Shown: positions 44,076 to 53,143, numbered from the stretch's first letter. The stretch: DNA of 64,000 nt from Natrinema sp. HArc-T2 (GCF_041821085.1 NZ_JBGUAZ010000006.1:62001-126000); one strand, 5' to 3'. Translations and numbers: made by a program. The notes: generated by a model from the letters alone, not told the origin.

Positions 44076-45677
44076 ATGAGCCGTGACCGGGCTCTCCTCG
44101 AGCGAGCCCTGGACCGTGGCGAACAGGACGGTGGCAACGTCGAATTCAAGGAGCGACTGTCACGAGACGTCCACCTCGAGGGTGGACGACGCGAGAGTCT
44201 AGCTGCACAGCTTCGACACCGCCTGCTGTCCGGTGATGGCGAAGCGACGTACGTCGTCGGCGTCACCGACGACGGCGGCCTCGCTGGCATCGATCCCGAC
44301 ACCTTCTCCGAGACGATGGACGTTCTTTCGTTACTGGCCGAAGAGGCCGACGCACACATCGAGGACGTCCAGACGTGGGGCATCGCTGACGGACTGGTCG
44401 GCGTCGCACAGGTACGGGAGGGTGGCGTCCTCGAGACGGACGACGAACACGTCGTCGTCGGGACGGCGGGCCACGTCGACCACGGGAAGAGTACGCTCGT
44501 GGGCTCGCTCGTGACGGGCAAAGCCGACGACGGCGACGGGGCGACGCGGGCGTTCCTCGACGTCCAGCCCCACGAGGTCGAACGCGGCCTCTCGGCCGAT
44601 CTGTCCTACGCGGTCTATGGCTTCGACGACGAGGGGCCGGTCCGGGTTCGGAACCCGAATCGCAAGGCAGACCGCGCCGAAGTCGTCCAGGAGGCCGATC
44701 GACTCGTCTCGTTCGTCGACACCGTTGGTCACGAGCCGTGGCTTCGGACGACGATCCGCGGACTCGTTGGTCAGAAACTCGACTACGGCCTACTGGTCGT
44801 CGCCGCCGACGACGGTCCCACCCGCACCACACGGGAACACCTCGGCGTGTTGCTCGCGACCGAGCTCCCGACGATCGTCGCGATCACGAAAACCGACGCC
44901 GTCGATGCCGAGCGCGTCGAGGAAGTCGAACGTGAGGTCGAACGACTCCTCCGTGACGTCGACAAGTCGCCGCTGCGGATCAGCCGCCACGGCGTCGACG
45001 CCGCTGTCGAGGAAATCAGCGAACGCGTCGTCCCCATCGTCGAGACCAGCGCGATCACGATGGACGGCCTCGAGACACTGGACGAACTGTTCGACCGACT
45101 CCCCAAGACATCCCAGGATACCGGCGAGTTCCGGATGTACGTCGACCGTAGCTACTCGGTGACTGGCGTCGGTGCGGTCGCTTCGGGAACGGTGATGGCC
45201 GGCGAGGTCGAGGCTGGCGACGAACTCCTGATCGGTCCCATGCCTGACGGCCGCTTCCAGGAGGTCGAGGTCCGCTCGATCGAGATGCACTACCACCGGG
45301 TCGATCAGGCACAGGCGGGTCGGATCGTCGGCATCGCGCTGAAAGGGATTAAAGAAAGCGCCATCGAGCGCGGCATGGTCCTGTTGCCACGGGATGCTGA
45401 CCCCGACCCGGTCCGAGAGTTCGAAGCCGAAGTGATGGTGCTCAACCATCCCACCCGCATCGGCGAGGGCTACGAACCGGTGGTCCACCTCGAGACGATC
45501 GGCGAGGCTGCCGTCTTCCACCCCGAGAACGGCCGCCTCCTGCCAGGAGACACGGGAACGACCACCGTCGAGTTCAAGTTCCGCCCATATCTTATCGAGG
45601 AGGGCCAGAAGTTCGTCTTCCGTGAGGGTCGCAGCAAGGGCGTCGGGACGGTCATCGACGTCTCGCCAATGGAGTGA
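44076..45677 (+). CDS. GTPBP1-family translational GTPase
   Basis: A 533-residue protein. An acidic N-terminal domain (about 1-135) precedes an EF-Tu-like GTPase: G1 GTAGHVDHGKST, G3 FVDTVGHEPW, G4 ITKTDAVD and G5-like VETSAITM. Beta-barrel domains 2 and 3 run from about 350, with VTGVGAVASGTV and LLPRDADPDP. Archaeal and eukaryotic GTPBP1/2 proteins resemble elongation factors; the role in haloarchaea is unknown. The start (MSRDRALLERALDRGE) is 27 bases after a TATA-like CTTTTGC. Confidence 0.88.
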   Translation: MSRDRALLERALDRGEQDGGNVEFKERLSRDVHLEGGRRESLAAQLRHRLLSGDGEATYVVGVTDDGGLAGIDPDTFSETMDVLSLLAEEADAHIEDVQTWGIADGLVGVAQVREGGVLETDDEHVVVGTAGHVDHGKSTLVGSLVTGKADDGDGATRAFLDVQPHEVERGLSADLSYAVYGFDDEGPVRVRNPNRKADRAEVVQEADRLVSFVDTVGHEPWLRTTIRGLVGQKLDYGLLVVAADDGPTRTTREHLGVLLATELPTIVAITKTDAVDAERVEEVEREVERLLRDVDKSPLRISRHGVDAAVEEISERVVPIVETSAITMDGLETLDELFDRLPKTSQDTGEFRMYVDRSYSVTGVGAVASGTVMAGEVEAGDELLIGPMPDGRFQEVEVRSIEMHYHRVDQAQAGRIVGIALKGIKESAIERGMVLLPRDADPDPVREFEAEVMVLNHPTRIGEGYEPVVHLETIGEAAVFHPENGRLLPGDTGTTTVEFKFRPYLIEEGQKFVFREGRSKGVGTVIDVSPME

Positions 45678-45779
45678 CCGATAGTATCGAGTGCGATCGC
45701 CGATCTTGTGAGATCGCGTCGATCGACGTCCGTATTTTGCTCCGTAAATCGTATACATTAGACGAGGCTAATCCATAAC

Positions 45780-45914
45780 ATGACTGGCGGCATTATCGAT
45801 ATCGTCTCCCATCCGTCATTGCGGCTGCTCGATCACGCAGACGATCGAACAGCGGTCGCTCTGTCTGTCCGACAGTATGAACGACAGCGCGCTTTCACCG
45901 CGCTCGAGCCATGA
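45780..45914 (+). CDS. Possible 44-residue small ORF coupled to the GDT1 gene
   Basis: The ORF encodes a short soluble peptide (MTGGIIDIVSHPSLRLLDHA to QRAFTALEP). Its TGA overlaps the ATG of the next gene in an ATGA arrangement, a usual sign of translational coupling. GTATACATT at about 45751-45759 lies about 25 bases upstream and could be its TATA box. No homologue is recognised. It may be a genuine microprotein or only a leader peptide; the overlap could also be chance. Confidence 0.4.
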   Translation: MTGGIIDIVSHPSLRLLDHADDRTAVALSVRQYERQRAFTALEP

Positions 45915-46606
45915 CCGGCTGGCTCGAGATCCTCATCGTTGCGTTCGTTCTCCAGCTGTCGGTGCTACCCGGCGAGAAGGTCCAGTTCATCATCGCCGGC
46001 CTTTCGACACAGTACGATCCGCGGATCGTCGTCGCCGCCGCGGGGAGTGCCTTCGCTGGCTGGACGGCCCTCGAGATCCTCTTCGGTGCGGCGATCAGGG
46101 GCGCACTGCCACCGATCTATCTCGACGCGATTACGGCAGGGTTGTTCCTGCTCTTTGCGGTGTTGCTCATCAGGTCGGCACCCGAGACGAGCTCCCAGCC
46201 AGTCGCGACCAACGGCGGGACGGTGATGGGCGACGTAATGGACATCTCGCTTTTCGGGTACGATATCCCGCCGTATCTCAGCGGGTTCGTTCCGATTTTC
46301 GCGTTGATGGCCGTGGGTGAGTTCGGTGACAAGACCCAGCTCGTCACGATCGGACTCGCTGTCAAGTACGGGGCCCACCCCGCCATCTGGGCCGGCGAGA
46401 TGCTCGCAATCATCCCTGTGAGTGCGATCAACGCGTACTTCTTCCACCGGTTCTCACACCGTTTCGATGCTCGGCTGGCCCACTTCGCCGGCGCAGCGCT
46501 GTTTCTCTTCTTCGGGCTCGATACGGTGTTGCAGATCCTGACCGGATTCTCGATCTGGGAGACGATCGTCGATGGAATCACGACCGTGATTCTCGGCCTC
46601 GTCTAA
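45911..46606 (+). CDS. GDT1/TMEM165 family membrane protein
   Basis: A 231-residue protein with six to seven helices in two halves. The family's EφGDK(S/T) motif is intact in the second half (VGEFGDKTQLVTIG, about residue 137), but the first half reads SVLPGEKVQFII, lacking the expected Glu-Gly-Asp order. A 30-residue linker (about 90-120) separates the halves. Homologues transport Mn2+ or Ca2+, or exchange these with H+. The unequal motifs imply an asymmetric ion site. Confidence 0.85.
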   Translation: MTGWLEILIVAFVLQLSVLPGEKVQFIIAGLSTQYDPRIVVAAAGSAFAGWTALEILFGAAIRGALPPIYLDAITAGLFLLFAVLLIRSAPETSSQPVATNGGTVMGDVMDISLFGYDIPPYLSGFVPIFALMAVGEFGDKTQLVTIGLAVKYGAHPAIWAGEMLAIIPVSAINAYFFHRFSHRFDARLAHFAGAALFLFFGLDTVLQILTGFSIWETIVDGITTVILGLV

Positions 46607-46669
46607 CCCGCCCCCGGCAGAACGAAACCAAAGTTGGTATGTCCGCCTCGGTTCCTGGGCTAGAATAAG

Positions 46670-47446
46670 ATGGTACAGACGAGCGTTATCGGTTGTGGCA
46701 ACATGGGGAGCGCCCTGATCACGGGCCTCCATCGGTCGGGCAATCACACGGTAACCGCGTGTGATCTCGACCCCGACGCACTCGAGGCGGTCGCCGACTA
46801 CGTCGATCACACGACGACGGACGTTTCCGAGGCGACCGAGGCCGACGTGGTCGTCGTCGCAGTGAAACCAGACATCGTCGGCGCAGTGCTCGAGGACCTC
46901 GATCTCTCGCCCGAGCAGACGCTAGTCTCTATCGCTGCGGGCGTCTCCACCGACTACGTCGGCGCGCGAACCGACGCGAACGTCGTCCGGATCATGCCGA
47001 ACCTCGCAGCCGAAACCGGGAACATGGCTGCAGCCGTCACCGGAGACGACGTGCCAGACGAGGTTCTGGAACTGCTTGATGACGTCGGCGAGTTCGCCGA
47101 GGTCGACGAGAGTCAGATGGACATCGCGACCGCCGTCAACGGCAGCGGCCCCGCCTTCGTCTTCTATCTCATTCAGGCGATGAAAGAAGCGGGCATCGAC
47201 GGCGGGCTCGCTGCTGACGACGCCGAGACGCTGGCCGCCCAGACGTTCAAAGGCGCTGCCGAGACAGTCCTCCGTTCGGACGAAGATCTCGACGACCTGA
47301 TCGACGCCGTCTGCTCGCCTAACGGGACGACCATCGAAGGCATGGAAGTCCTCTGGGACAGCAACGCCAAGGAAGACGTCGCCGCGGCGGTGAACGCGGC
47401 CGAAGAACGTTCTGCGGAACTCGCTGGGGAGCTCACCGATGAGTAA
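46670..47446 (+). CDS. proC: Pyrroline-5-carboxylate reductase
   Basis: A 258-residue NAD(P)H enzyme for the last step of proline synthesis. The Rossmann loop [15 protein letters not shown] is at the N-terminus, VVAVKPDIV and [10 protein letters not shown] follow, and the C-terminal domain has [15 protein letters not shown] and [11 protein letters not shown]. It overlaps proB by 8 bases, so the three proline genes form one transcript. No attenuator is seen before it. Confidence 0.95.
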   Translation: MVQTSVIGCGNMGSALITGLHRSGNHTVTACDLDPDALEAVADYVDHTTTDVSEATEADVVVVAVKPDIVGAVLEDLDLSPEQTLVSIAAGVSTDYVGARTDANVVRIMPNLAAETGNMAAAVTGDDVPDEVLELLDDVGEFAEVDESQMDIATAVNGSGPAFVFYLIQAMKEAGIDGGLAADDAETLAAQTFKGAAETVLRSDEDLDDLIDAVCSPNGTTIEGMEVLWDSNAKEDVAAAVNAAEERSAELAGELTDE

Positions 47447-48272
47447 GGGACTCGAGGAGGCGACCGTCGACGAGGCACGCCAACTCGCCGCCGACGCTGA
47501 CCGCGTGATCGTCAAGGCCGGGACGAACTCCCTGACCGACGACGACTCGAATCTCGACATCGAGAAGCTCGACAAGCTCGTCGACGACCTCGAGGACCTC
47601 CTCTCGCGGGACAAGGAGGTTATCCTCGTCTCCTCTGGTGCGGTCGGTGCCGGGACGGGCCGGATCGAACAGTCGAGCGGGACTGTCGAGGAAACACAGG
47701 CGCTGTCGACCGTCGGCCAGAGCCTCCTCATGCACCGCTACACCGAGAGCTTCGACCGCTACGACCGGAAGGTCGCACAGCTCCTGTTGACCCAGCACGA
47801 CCTCGAGAATCCCGAGCGCTTTACCAACCTCCGGAACACGATCGAGACGCTGTTAGACTGGGGCGTCGTCCCGATCATCAACGAGAACGACGCCGTCGCG
47901 ACCGAGGAGATCCGTATCGGCGACAACGACATGCTCTCGTCGGCGGCGGCGATCGGTGTCGACGCCGATCTGCTGGTCACGCTGACTGACGTCGGCGGCG
48001 TCTACACCGGCAACCCGAAACGCAACGACGACGCCGAGCGCATCGAGGCCGTCGGGACCAACTACGACACGGTGCAGGATATCATCTCCGAGACCACCTC
48101 CGAGGGATTCGGCGGCATCCAGACGAAAGTCGAGGGCGCACGTGACGTCAGCGAACACGGCACCCCGGCAGTTATTGCGAAGTCCACCGAGCCCGACGTC
48201 CTCGAGAAGATCGCTACTGCCAAACCCGTGGGAACCATATTCGTTCCTATCAACGGTGTGAGCGATGACTGA
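47439..48272 (+). CDS. proB: Glutamate 5-kinase
   Basis: A 277-residue amino acid kinase phosphorylating glutamate with ATP. Motifs: [10 protein letters not shown] (nucleotide/phosphate), [40 protein letters not shown] (substrate and ATP site), and [13 protein letters not shown]. It lacks the C-terminal PUA domain found in Escherichia coli ProB. That domain's absence is common in archaea. It overlaps proA by 8 bases. Confidence 0.95.
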   Translation: MSKGLEEATVDEARQLAADADRVIVKAGTNSLTDDDSNLDIEKLDKLVDDLEDLLSRDKEVILVSSGAVGAGTGRIEQSSGTVEETQALSTVGQSLLMHRYTESFDRYDRKVAQLLLTQHDLENPERFTNLRNTIETLLDWGVVPIINENDAVATEEIRIGDNDMLSSAAAIGVDADLLVTLTDVGGVYTGNPKRNDDAERIEAVGTNYDTVQDIISETTSEGFGGIQTKVEGARDVSEHGTPAVIAKSTEPDVLEKIATAKPVGTIFVPINGVSDD

Positions 48273-49602
48273 AACAGATATCGAACGCGACGTCGAGGAG
48301 GCACAGACCGCGGCCCTGGAGCTCGCGAAACTTTCCGACGAGGATCGCAGCGCGGCGCTTCACGAGATCGCCGACGCGCTCGAGGCCCGAACCGACGAGA
48401 TCCTCACGGAAAACGAGAAAGACGTCACCGAGGGCGAGCGGCTGCTCGAGGACGGCGAGTACACGCAGGCGCTCGTCGACCGGCTCAAACTCTCCGAATC
48501 GAAGATCGAGGACATCGCCGAGATGGTCCGCAGCGTCGCTGGCCAGGACGACCCGCTGGGCAAGACACTGTCGGCCCGCGAACTCGATGATGACCTCGAA
48601 CTGTACAAGGTCGCCGTCCCGATCGGCGTCGTCGGGACTGTCTTCGAGTCCCGACCCGACGCGCTCGTCCAGATCGCCGCGCTCGGCCTGAAATCGGGCA
48701 ACGCGGTGATCCTGAAAGGCGGCAGCGAGGCACTCCACTCCAACCGGATCCTCTTCGAGATCATCGAGGAGGCTGCCGCCGAAGCCGACGTTCCCGACGG
48801 CTGGGCCCAGCACATCGAGGCCCGCGAGGACGTCAACGCCTTGCTCGAGATGGACGACGCGATCGACCTGCTGATGCCCCGGGGCAGCTCCGAGTTCGTC
48901 AGCTACATCCAGGACAACACGAGCATCCCCGTGCTCGGCCACACGGAGGGGATCTGCCACGTCTACGTCGACGACGACGCCGACCTTTCGATGGCCGAAG
49001 ACATCGCCTACGACGCCAAGGTCCAGTATCCGGCGGTCTGTAACGCCGTCGAGACGCTGCTGGTCCACACGGATGTCGCCGACGAGTTCCTGCCGGCGAT
49101 CGCCGACCGCTACGAGACCGCCGGCGTCGAGATGCGCGGTGACGAAGCCACCCGAGAGATCGTCGACGCCGAGGCCGCGACCGACGCCGACTGGGACACC
49201 GAGTACGGCGACCTGATCGTCTCGATCAAAGTCGTCGACTCGCTTACGACCGCGATCGACCACATCACGGTCCACAGCTCCAAACACACCGAGTCGATCG
49301 TGACCGAAGACGCCGACCGCGCGAGCACTTTCATGCGCAGCCTCGATTCGGCGAGCGTCTTCCACAACGCCTCGACGCGCTTCGCCGACGGCTACCGGTA
49401 CGGGCTCGGTGCCGAGGTCGGCATCAGCACGGGCAAGATCCACGCCCGCGGTCCCGTCGGCCTCGAGGGACTGACGACCTACAAGTACCACCTCGAGGGC
49501 GACGGCCAGCTCGTGGCCACCTACGCCGGCGAGGACGCCAAACCGTTCACCCACGAGGAGTTCGACGGCGAGTGGACGCCTGGTCGGCTCTCCGATAACT
49601 AG
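48265..49602 (+). CDS. proA: Gamma-glutamyl phosphate reductase
   Basis: A 445-residue aldehyde dehydrogenase-fold enzyme reducing gamma-glutamyl phosphate to glutamate semialdehyde. The catalytic Cys is in [16 protein letters not shown] (about residue 258), with [20 protein letters not shown] and [17 protein letters not shown] for NADPH binding. It ends [11 protein letters not shown]. It is the last gene of proC-proB-proA. Confidence 0.95.
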   Translation: MTETDIERDVEEAQTAALELAKLSDEDRSAALHEIADALEARTDEILTENEKDVTEGERLLEDGEYTQALVDRLKLSESKIEDIAEMVRSVAGQDDPLGKTLSARELDDDLELYKVAVPIGVVGTVFESRPDALVQIAALGLKSGNAVILKGGSEALHSNRILFEIIEEAAAEADVPDGWAQHIEAREDVNALLEMDDAIDLLMPRGSSEFVSYIQDNTSIPVLGHTEGICHVYVDDDADLSMAEDIAYDAKVQYPAVCNAVETLLVHTDVADEFLPAIADRYETAGVEMRGDEATREIVDAEAATDADWDTEYGDLIVSIKVVDSLTTAIDHITVHSSKHTESIVTEDADRASTFMRSLDSASVFHNASTRFADGYRYGLGAEVGISTGKIHARGPVGLEGLTTYKYHLEGDGQLVATYAGEDAKPFTHEEFDGEWTPGRLSDN

Positions 49603-49717
49603 CGACGCTCTGTTTTCGTCTCGGTTCTCTCCACTCAATTCGCCTGATTTATCGCCTCGCCCGCGTGGGCGCGGGATCGTACAAAATAATCGACCCTGTT
49701 ATCTGGCCTCGAGCGCC

Positions 49718-50650
49718 TCAGAGATCGAAGGAATCGACGAGTAGTTCCTCGTCTGTCTCGCCGTAGACGTACGTCGGGCCGCCGATCACGTCGATCGTCA
49801 CTGTCGCGGGCGCGAAGAGATCCGACGGCACTTCCCCGAACACCCAGTCGAGGTCGTCGAAGACTTCGCCGAACGGGCGACCGTGATCTTCGGCGGCGGT
49901 CGACGGCACCGAGTCGAAGAAATCGGCGTCCTCCCGGACGGTGAGATGGGCACGCCCGCCGTAGGCGATCGCGTCGTTCGTCCGCGCGATGGCCGTCCGC
50001 TCGTCGCCCGCGACGGGCGCGACCGGGGCGCGACCGGTCGCCGAGACGATGTCGAGGGGATCGTAGCCCAGTTCGGCGAGCCGGAAGGTGGCGAGTTCGG
50101 CGGTCCGGGCGGCGTTCGTGATGCTCCCGACGAGACTCGCGGTTCGGTACGCGAGCAGGAAGACGCTACTCGTCTCGACTTCGGCGAGGTCAGCGACCTG
50201 CTCGGCCGCAGCTTCGGTCGGCTCGAGTTCGGTCTCGACCGCCAGCGCCGTCAGATCGAACGCATCGGTGTAGCCGACGCGGCGGAATTCCTCTTCTTCG
50301 GCCACGAGCGCCCGCGCGGGGCCGCTCCCCAGTCCCTCGAAATCCTCGGTCGTCAGCTCCCAGCCAGCCTTCTGGGAACACAACAGCGAGAGCGCGGGCT
50401 GATCGGTCGACAGTTCCACGTAGGGGATCGAGGCGTCGCCGAGTTCGCCCAGTTCGTAGCTCGGCGTCGCCATTCCGGCCGTCTGGATCTCGGTCAACAG
50501 CAGTCCGGCCTCGATCCCGCCGTCGAACTCGAGCCCGAAGTCGAGTACCGTCGCGTCGTTCGCGAGGTCGTAGCCACCGATATTCAGCTCCTCGGCGTAG
50601 TCGAGGGCCTCGTCGACCAGCTCGATCGCCATCCGATTGAGACTTTCCAT
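49718..50650 (-). CDS. mch: Methenyltetrahydromethanopterin cyclohydrolase
   Basis: A 310-residue enzyme of C1 metabolism, hydrolysing the methenyl-pterin to the formyl form. It has the Mch hallmark SLNRMAIELVDEALD at the start, the central LALLCSQKAGWEL-type region (ALSLLCSQKAGWEL), and IVSATGRAPVAPVAGDERTAIARTNDAIAYGG. The start is ATG 50650: a TATA-like GTTTTACC (about 50676) sits 26 bases upstream. A longer in-frame start 26 codons earlier is rejected. Haloarchaea use it with a folate-type carrier (inference). Confidence 0.92.
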   Translation of the reverse strand: MESLNRMAIELVDEALDYAEELNIGGYDLANDATVLDFGLEFDGGIEAGLLLTEIQTAGMATPSYELGELGDASIPYVELSTDQPALSLLCSQKAGWELTTEDFEGLGSGPARALVAEEEEFRRVGYTDAFDLTALAVETELEPTEAAAEQVADLAEVETSSVFLLAYRTASLVGSITNAARTAELATFRLAELGYDPLDIVSATGRAPVAPVAGDERTAIARTNDAIAYGGRAHLTVREDADFFDSVPSTAAEDHGRPFGEVFDDLDWVFGEVPSDLFAPATVTIDVIGGPTYVYGETDEELLVDSFDL

Positions 50651-50731
50651 GCGACAGGCTTCAGCCTCCGTGGTAAAACCGTTTGTCAGTTCGTATCCGC
50701 CCGCCGGGCTGATGTCACTGTATGTCACGCC

Positions 50732-50811
50732 TCAGACGGTCTGCTGTCCGGTCCCAGGGGGCCGCCAGGCGGTCGGGAGCCTGCCGGCATCCACTGCCAG
50801 AGTCCGTTTCA
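50732..50811 (-). repeat. Stop-codon-abutting palindrome, copy E
   Basis: On the minus strand it begins in the TGA of the thiamine-binding-type gene (TGAAACGGACTCTGGCAG), followed by TGGATGCCGG as in copy B's other arm. The far end is ACAGCAGACCGTCTGA. The inner arms are more degenerate than in copy A. The next gene, mch, runs the same way. Confidence 0.75.
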
Positions 50812-51123
50812 CTCCCGGCGATTTCGGGCTGGCCGACCGAGTTGGTCTTCGACAGCCGTGACCTTCTCCGCAGCGTCGATCTCGCGCGTCCGCTTATCGT
50901 CGATCTTCAGGACCGTACTCACACGGTCGGCGTCGACTGCGTCGTGGGCCGCCTGTGCGGCCGCGAAGAGGTCGTCCGTCGTCTCGGCTTCGATCACCGT
51001 CCCCATCGGGTTCGTCTCGTAGCTCACGTCGTAGTCCTCGAGTGCGTCGACCGCTTTCGCAACCTCGCCGGACATACTGCCTTCGATCACCGGTGCAACG
51101 CTCAGGAGCGCGACTACTGTCAT
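50809..51123 (-). CDS. MTH1187 family thiamine-binding protein
   Basis: A 104-residue ferredoxin-like protein, beginning TVVALLSVAPVIEGSMSGEVAKAVDALED and YDVSYETNPMGTVIEAET, the pattern of the MTH1187/YkoF-like family known to bind thiamine. It probably binds thiamine or a related ligand in the cytoplasm. ATG 51123 is preferred; an upstream in-frame start gives a non-family N-terminus. A palindromic repeat follows the stop. Confidence 0.85.
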   Translation of the reverse strand: MTVVALLSVAPVIEGSMSGEVAKAVDALEDYDVSYETNPMGTVIEAETTDDLFAAAQAAHDAVDADRVSTVLKIDDKRTREIDAAEKVTAVEDQLGRPARNRRE

Positions 51124-51220
51124 ACCAACTGCTGATGAGCGGTGGCGACCTAAAGCCGTGGCTTCCGGCGCCGTCGGTCCGAAGGATCTGGCGGCCACAG
51201 TGTGTGGCGCGCAAAAACGA

Positions 51221-51574
51221 TCAGTTCCTGGTCGGCGTCCGGGGCGTCTCCGCCGGTGGGTAGATGATCACATCGCCGTTGGCGTAGACGTACACCTCGT
51301 GTTCGAGCGCGGTGAAGGCGACGTGGCCGCCCGTCCGGTCGGAGCCGTCCGATTTCGAGGCGAAGATGCGCTCGAGCGCGTCCGGGTCGACGCTATCGTA
51401 CAGGGAGAACTCACCCTGCGAGACGTCGGTGTCCGCGATCGACGCCAGCGCGTGGACGATCGTCGTGGTGAGCGTCGCCGTCCCCTCGCTGTCGTGGTGG
51501 AAGACGTAGCGGTCGTTGGGCTGGTCATACTGGAGGTCGGTCGTGCCATCCGCAGGTGAGAAGTCCGTCTGCAT
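51221..51574 (-). CDS. HalOD1 domain protein
   Basis: A 117-residue haloarchaeal output-domain protein. The motif TTTIVHALASIADTDVSQGEFSLYDSVDPDALERIF is the HalOD1 core, followed by GGHVAFTALEHEVYVYANGDVIIYPP. HalOD1 occurs alone or fused to sensors; a role in signalling is inferred. TTTTTATACT on the minus strand (about 51619-51629) may be its promoter, giving a leader of about 25 bases. Confidence 0.85.
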   Translation of the reverse strand: MQTDFSPADGTTDLQYDQPNDRYVFHHDSEGTATLTTTIVHALASIADTDVSQGEFSLYDSVDPDALERIFASKSDGSDRTGGHVAFTALEHEVYVYANGDVIIYPPAETPRTPTRN

Positions 51575-51895
51575 TGCTGGATCTGATCGTTCAACCGTGC
51601 AGTACCCAGTACCCCGTCATAGTATAAAAACGACTCGCAGCCGTTAACAGTACGCACGCGTGAAATACACTCTCGGATTAATACTGTCTCTGAATGGTCT
51701 CGTTTCCCAGCACGGGTGGCTGAGAGCCATGCGGAGTCACTGTGAGACCGTGACAGCTGACACGGACGACACACCGATCGTGGGTCGTTCGATGGGCGTC
51801 CACGGACAGTCGCGACGGGTGTGCGAACGCGACAGCCATCGTCCACTTGCCACGTCCACCCCCGACTTTATCGACGCAGAGCAACAACGATTAGT
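51575..51895. other. Divergent gap, 321 bp
   Basis: The left end holds the HalOD1 promoter. CTTTATC at 51866-51872 lies 27 bases before the DUF4112 ATG and is its TATA box. The rest has no credible gene. Confidence 0.5.
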
Positions 51896-52306
51896 ATGGC
51901 ATCCGACACAGCAGCCGCTCTCAGCGAAGACCTCGAGGCACTCGAGGACGACCTTCCCGCCGCGGTCGACGACGGCGCGATCGAGCGTATGCGGTTCGTC
52001 GCACACGCACTCGACGAGGGGATTCGGGTCCCGGGAACGGACGCAAGGGTCGGACTCGATCCGATCGTCGGGATCCTCCCGGGGGCTGGTGACACCGCAG
52101 CCGCAGTCGTCTCGCTGTATCTCGTCGTCGAAGCCGCGCGCATGGGCGTCTCAACATCGACGCTGCTTCGCATGCTTGCAAACGTCGGCGTCGACGCCGT
52201 CATCGGTTCCATCCCCGTCCTCGGCGTCGTCTTCGACGCCTTCTGGAAGGCAAACACGTGGAACCTCGAGCTGGCGCTCGAGGATCTCGCTGCGGAATAC
52301 GAGTAA
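51896..52306 (+). CDS. DUF4112 family membrane protein
   Basis: A 136-residue protein. The acidic helical N-terminus (SEDLEALEDDLPAAVDD) precedes MRFVAHALDEGIRVPGTDARVGLDPIVGILPGAGDTAAAVVSLYLV, which is the DUF4112 core, then a second hydrophobic segment VGVDAVIGSIPVLGVVFDAFWKAN. Function is unknown. It is predicted to be a membrane protein with two helices. The TATA-like box 27 bases upstream fixes the start. Confidence 0.85.
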   Translation: MASDTAAALSEDLEALEDDLPAAVDDGAIERMRFVAHALDEGIRVPGTDARVGLDPIVGILPGAGDTAAAVVSLYLVVEAARMGVSTSTLLRMLANVGVDAVIGSIPVLGVVFDAFWKANTWNLELALEDLAAEYE

Positions 52307-52401
52307 TCAGACCGCGACGCTCAGAGGATCTCAGTCACATTCACATCCAGAACGAGTTTCGCTACATGGACAATTCGCTCGTCGGATTGCATTCAGAGAA
52401 A

Positions 52402-52423
52402 TGCGCTGGCTGGGATTTGAACC
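52402..52423 (-). repeat. 3' fragment of tRNA-Gly, copy 1
   Basis: Twenty-two bases are identical to the 3' end of the tRNA-Gly gene at 52514-52584 (half of the T arm plus acceptor), and the match stops there. It lies 112 bases beyond the tRNA's 3' end, the place where an attachment-site copy would be after integration and loss of an element. A decayed tRNA duplicate is the alternative. Confidence 0.7.
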
Positions 52424-52513
52424 ACGTCCAGACGTGCTCGTTTCACTGCGCGCGTCTGGCCTTATTCAAACCCAGAACGATTTCGTCGCTCACGGAGTTG
52501 TTCGCGACAGAAA

Positions 52514-52584
52514 TGCGCTGGCTGGGATTTGAACCCAGGTTGTGACCATGGCAAGGTCACGTGATACCACTACACTACCAGCGC
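52514..52584 (-). tRNA. tRNA-Gly (GCC), copy 1
   Basis: A 71-nt gene: acceptor GCGCTGG with CCAGCGC and discriminator A, D arm AGTGGTATCAC, anticodon stem GTGACC/GGTCAC with loop TTGCCAT (anticodon GCC), and T arm TGGG-TTCAAAT-CCCA. There is no intron or CCA. A second identical-core copy is at 52883. CTGAC-TTCG-GTCAG just upstream (52591-52604) forms a small tetraloop hairpin. Confidence 0.95.
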
Positions 52585-52810
52585 CCTCGACTGACTTCGG
52601 TCAGCCAGGTCATCTCGAGTGCAAGTAGATAAATGTGCCATCCCTATTTATAACTGACGAACATCGAAAGCAGACGTTCACCAACAAATCAGTCTCATGC
52701 ACTCATGGGAGTCGGTTGGCGGTGGCTCGAGCTCACTTTCATAGCGTCAGTGTACGAATGTGTCGTCAACAGGTCGATCGCGGTCGCTCGTAGGATTGAA
52801 TTCAGAGATG

Positions 52811-52831
52811 TGCGCTGGCTGGGATTGAAAC
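52811..52831 (-). repeat. 3' fragment of tRNA-Gly, copy 2
   Basis: TGCGCTGGCTGGGATT followed by GAAACC repeats the tRNA-Gly 3' end with one base deleted. It lies 72 bases beyond the 3' end of the second tRNA. Flanking words (ATTCAGAGA before, CCACG after) are shared with fragment 1 but not with either tRNA, so the fragments are related to each other. Confidence 0.65.
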
Positions 52832-52882
52832 CACGCCTGAGAACCTGCTCGCCGTGCTCGTCGTCGTTGCTTCAGCGAAAAG

Positions 52883-52953
52883 TGCGCTGGCTGGGATTTG
52901 AACCCAGGTTGTGACCATGGCAAGGTCACGTGATACCACTACACTACCAGCGC
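52883..52953 (-). tRNA. tRNA-Gly (GCC), copy 2
   Basis: Same 71-nt sequence as the copy at 52514-52584, including anticodon loop TTGCCAT. TATAAGG on the opposite strand at about 52986 (minus CCTTATA) is a likely TATA box 36 bases upstream. With fragment 2 it repeats the fragment-tRNA unit about 370-410 bases from the first. Confidence 0.95.
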
Positions 52954-53012
52954 CCTGCTGCACTCATACCTACTGCCGGATGGATGTATAAGGGTTGCGA
53001 ATCGGCCCGCCT

Positions 53013-53143
53013 TCGGCATGCCCAAGCATGCCGATTTTGCGACCCACCAGTAGCGACACCTTCTCTAGTACCAGCAATATCATCCGCATTTGCGGTTGGT
53101 GTCTGCGACCAGTTGCCGAACGTGAGTGTGTGCCCGTTCGGCA
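53013..53143. other. Cluster of hairpins before the ribosomal operon
   Basis: Three stems occur within 131 bases: TCGGCATGC with GCATGCCGA (53013-53034, 9 bp, loop CCAA, then TTTT); GACACC with GGTGTC (53055-53060 and 53098-53103), enclosing CCGC-ATTT-GCGG; and TGCCGAAC with GTTCGGCA (53114-53143, 8 bp). No open frame is convincing. The first may be a terminator or promoter barrier; together they could be a small structured RNA. Confidence 0.45.
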
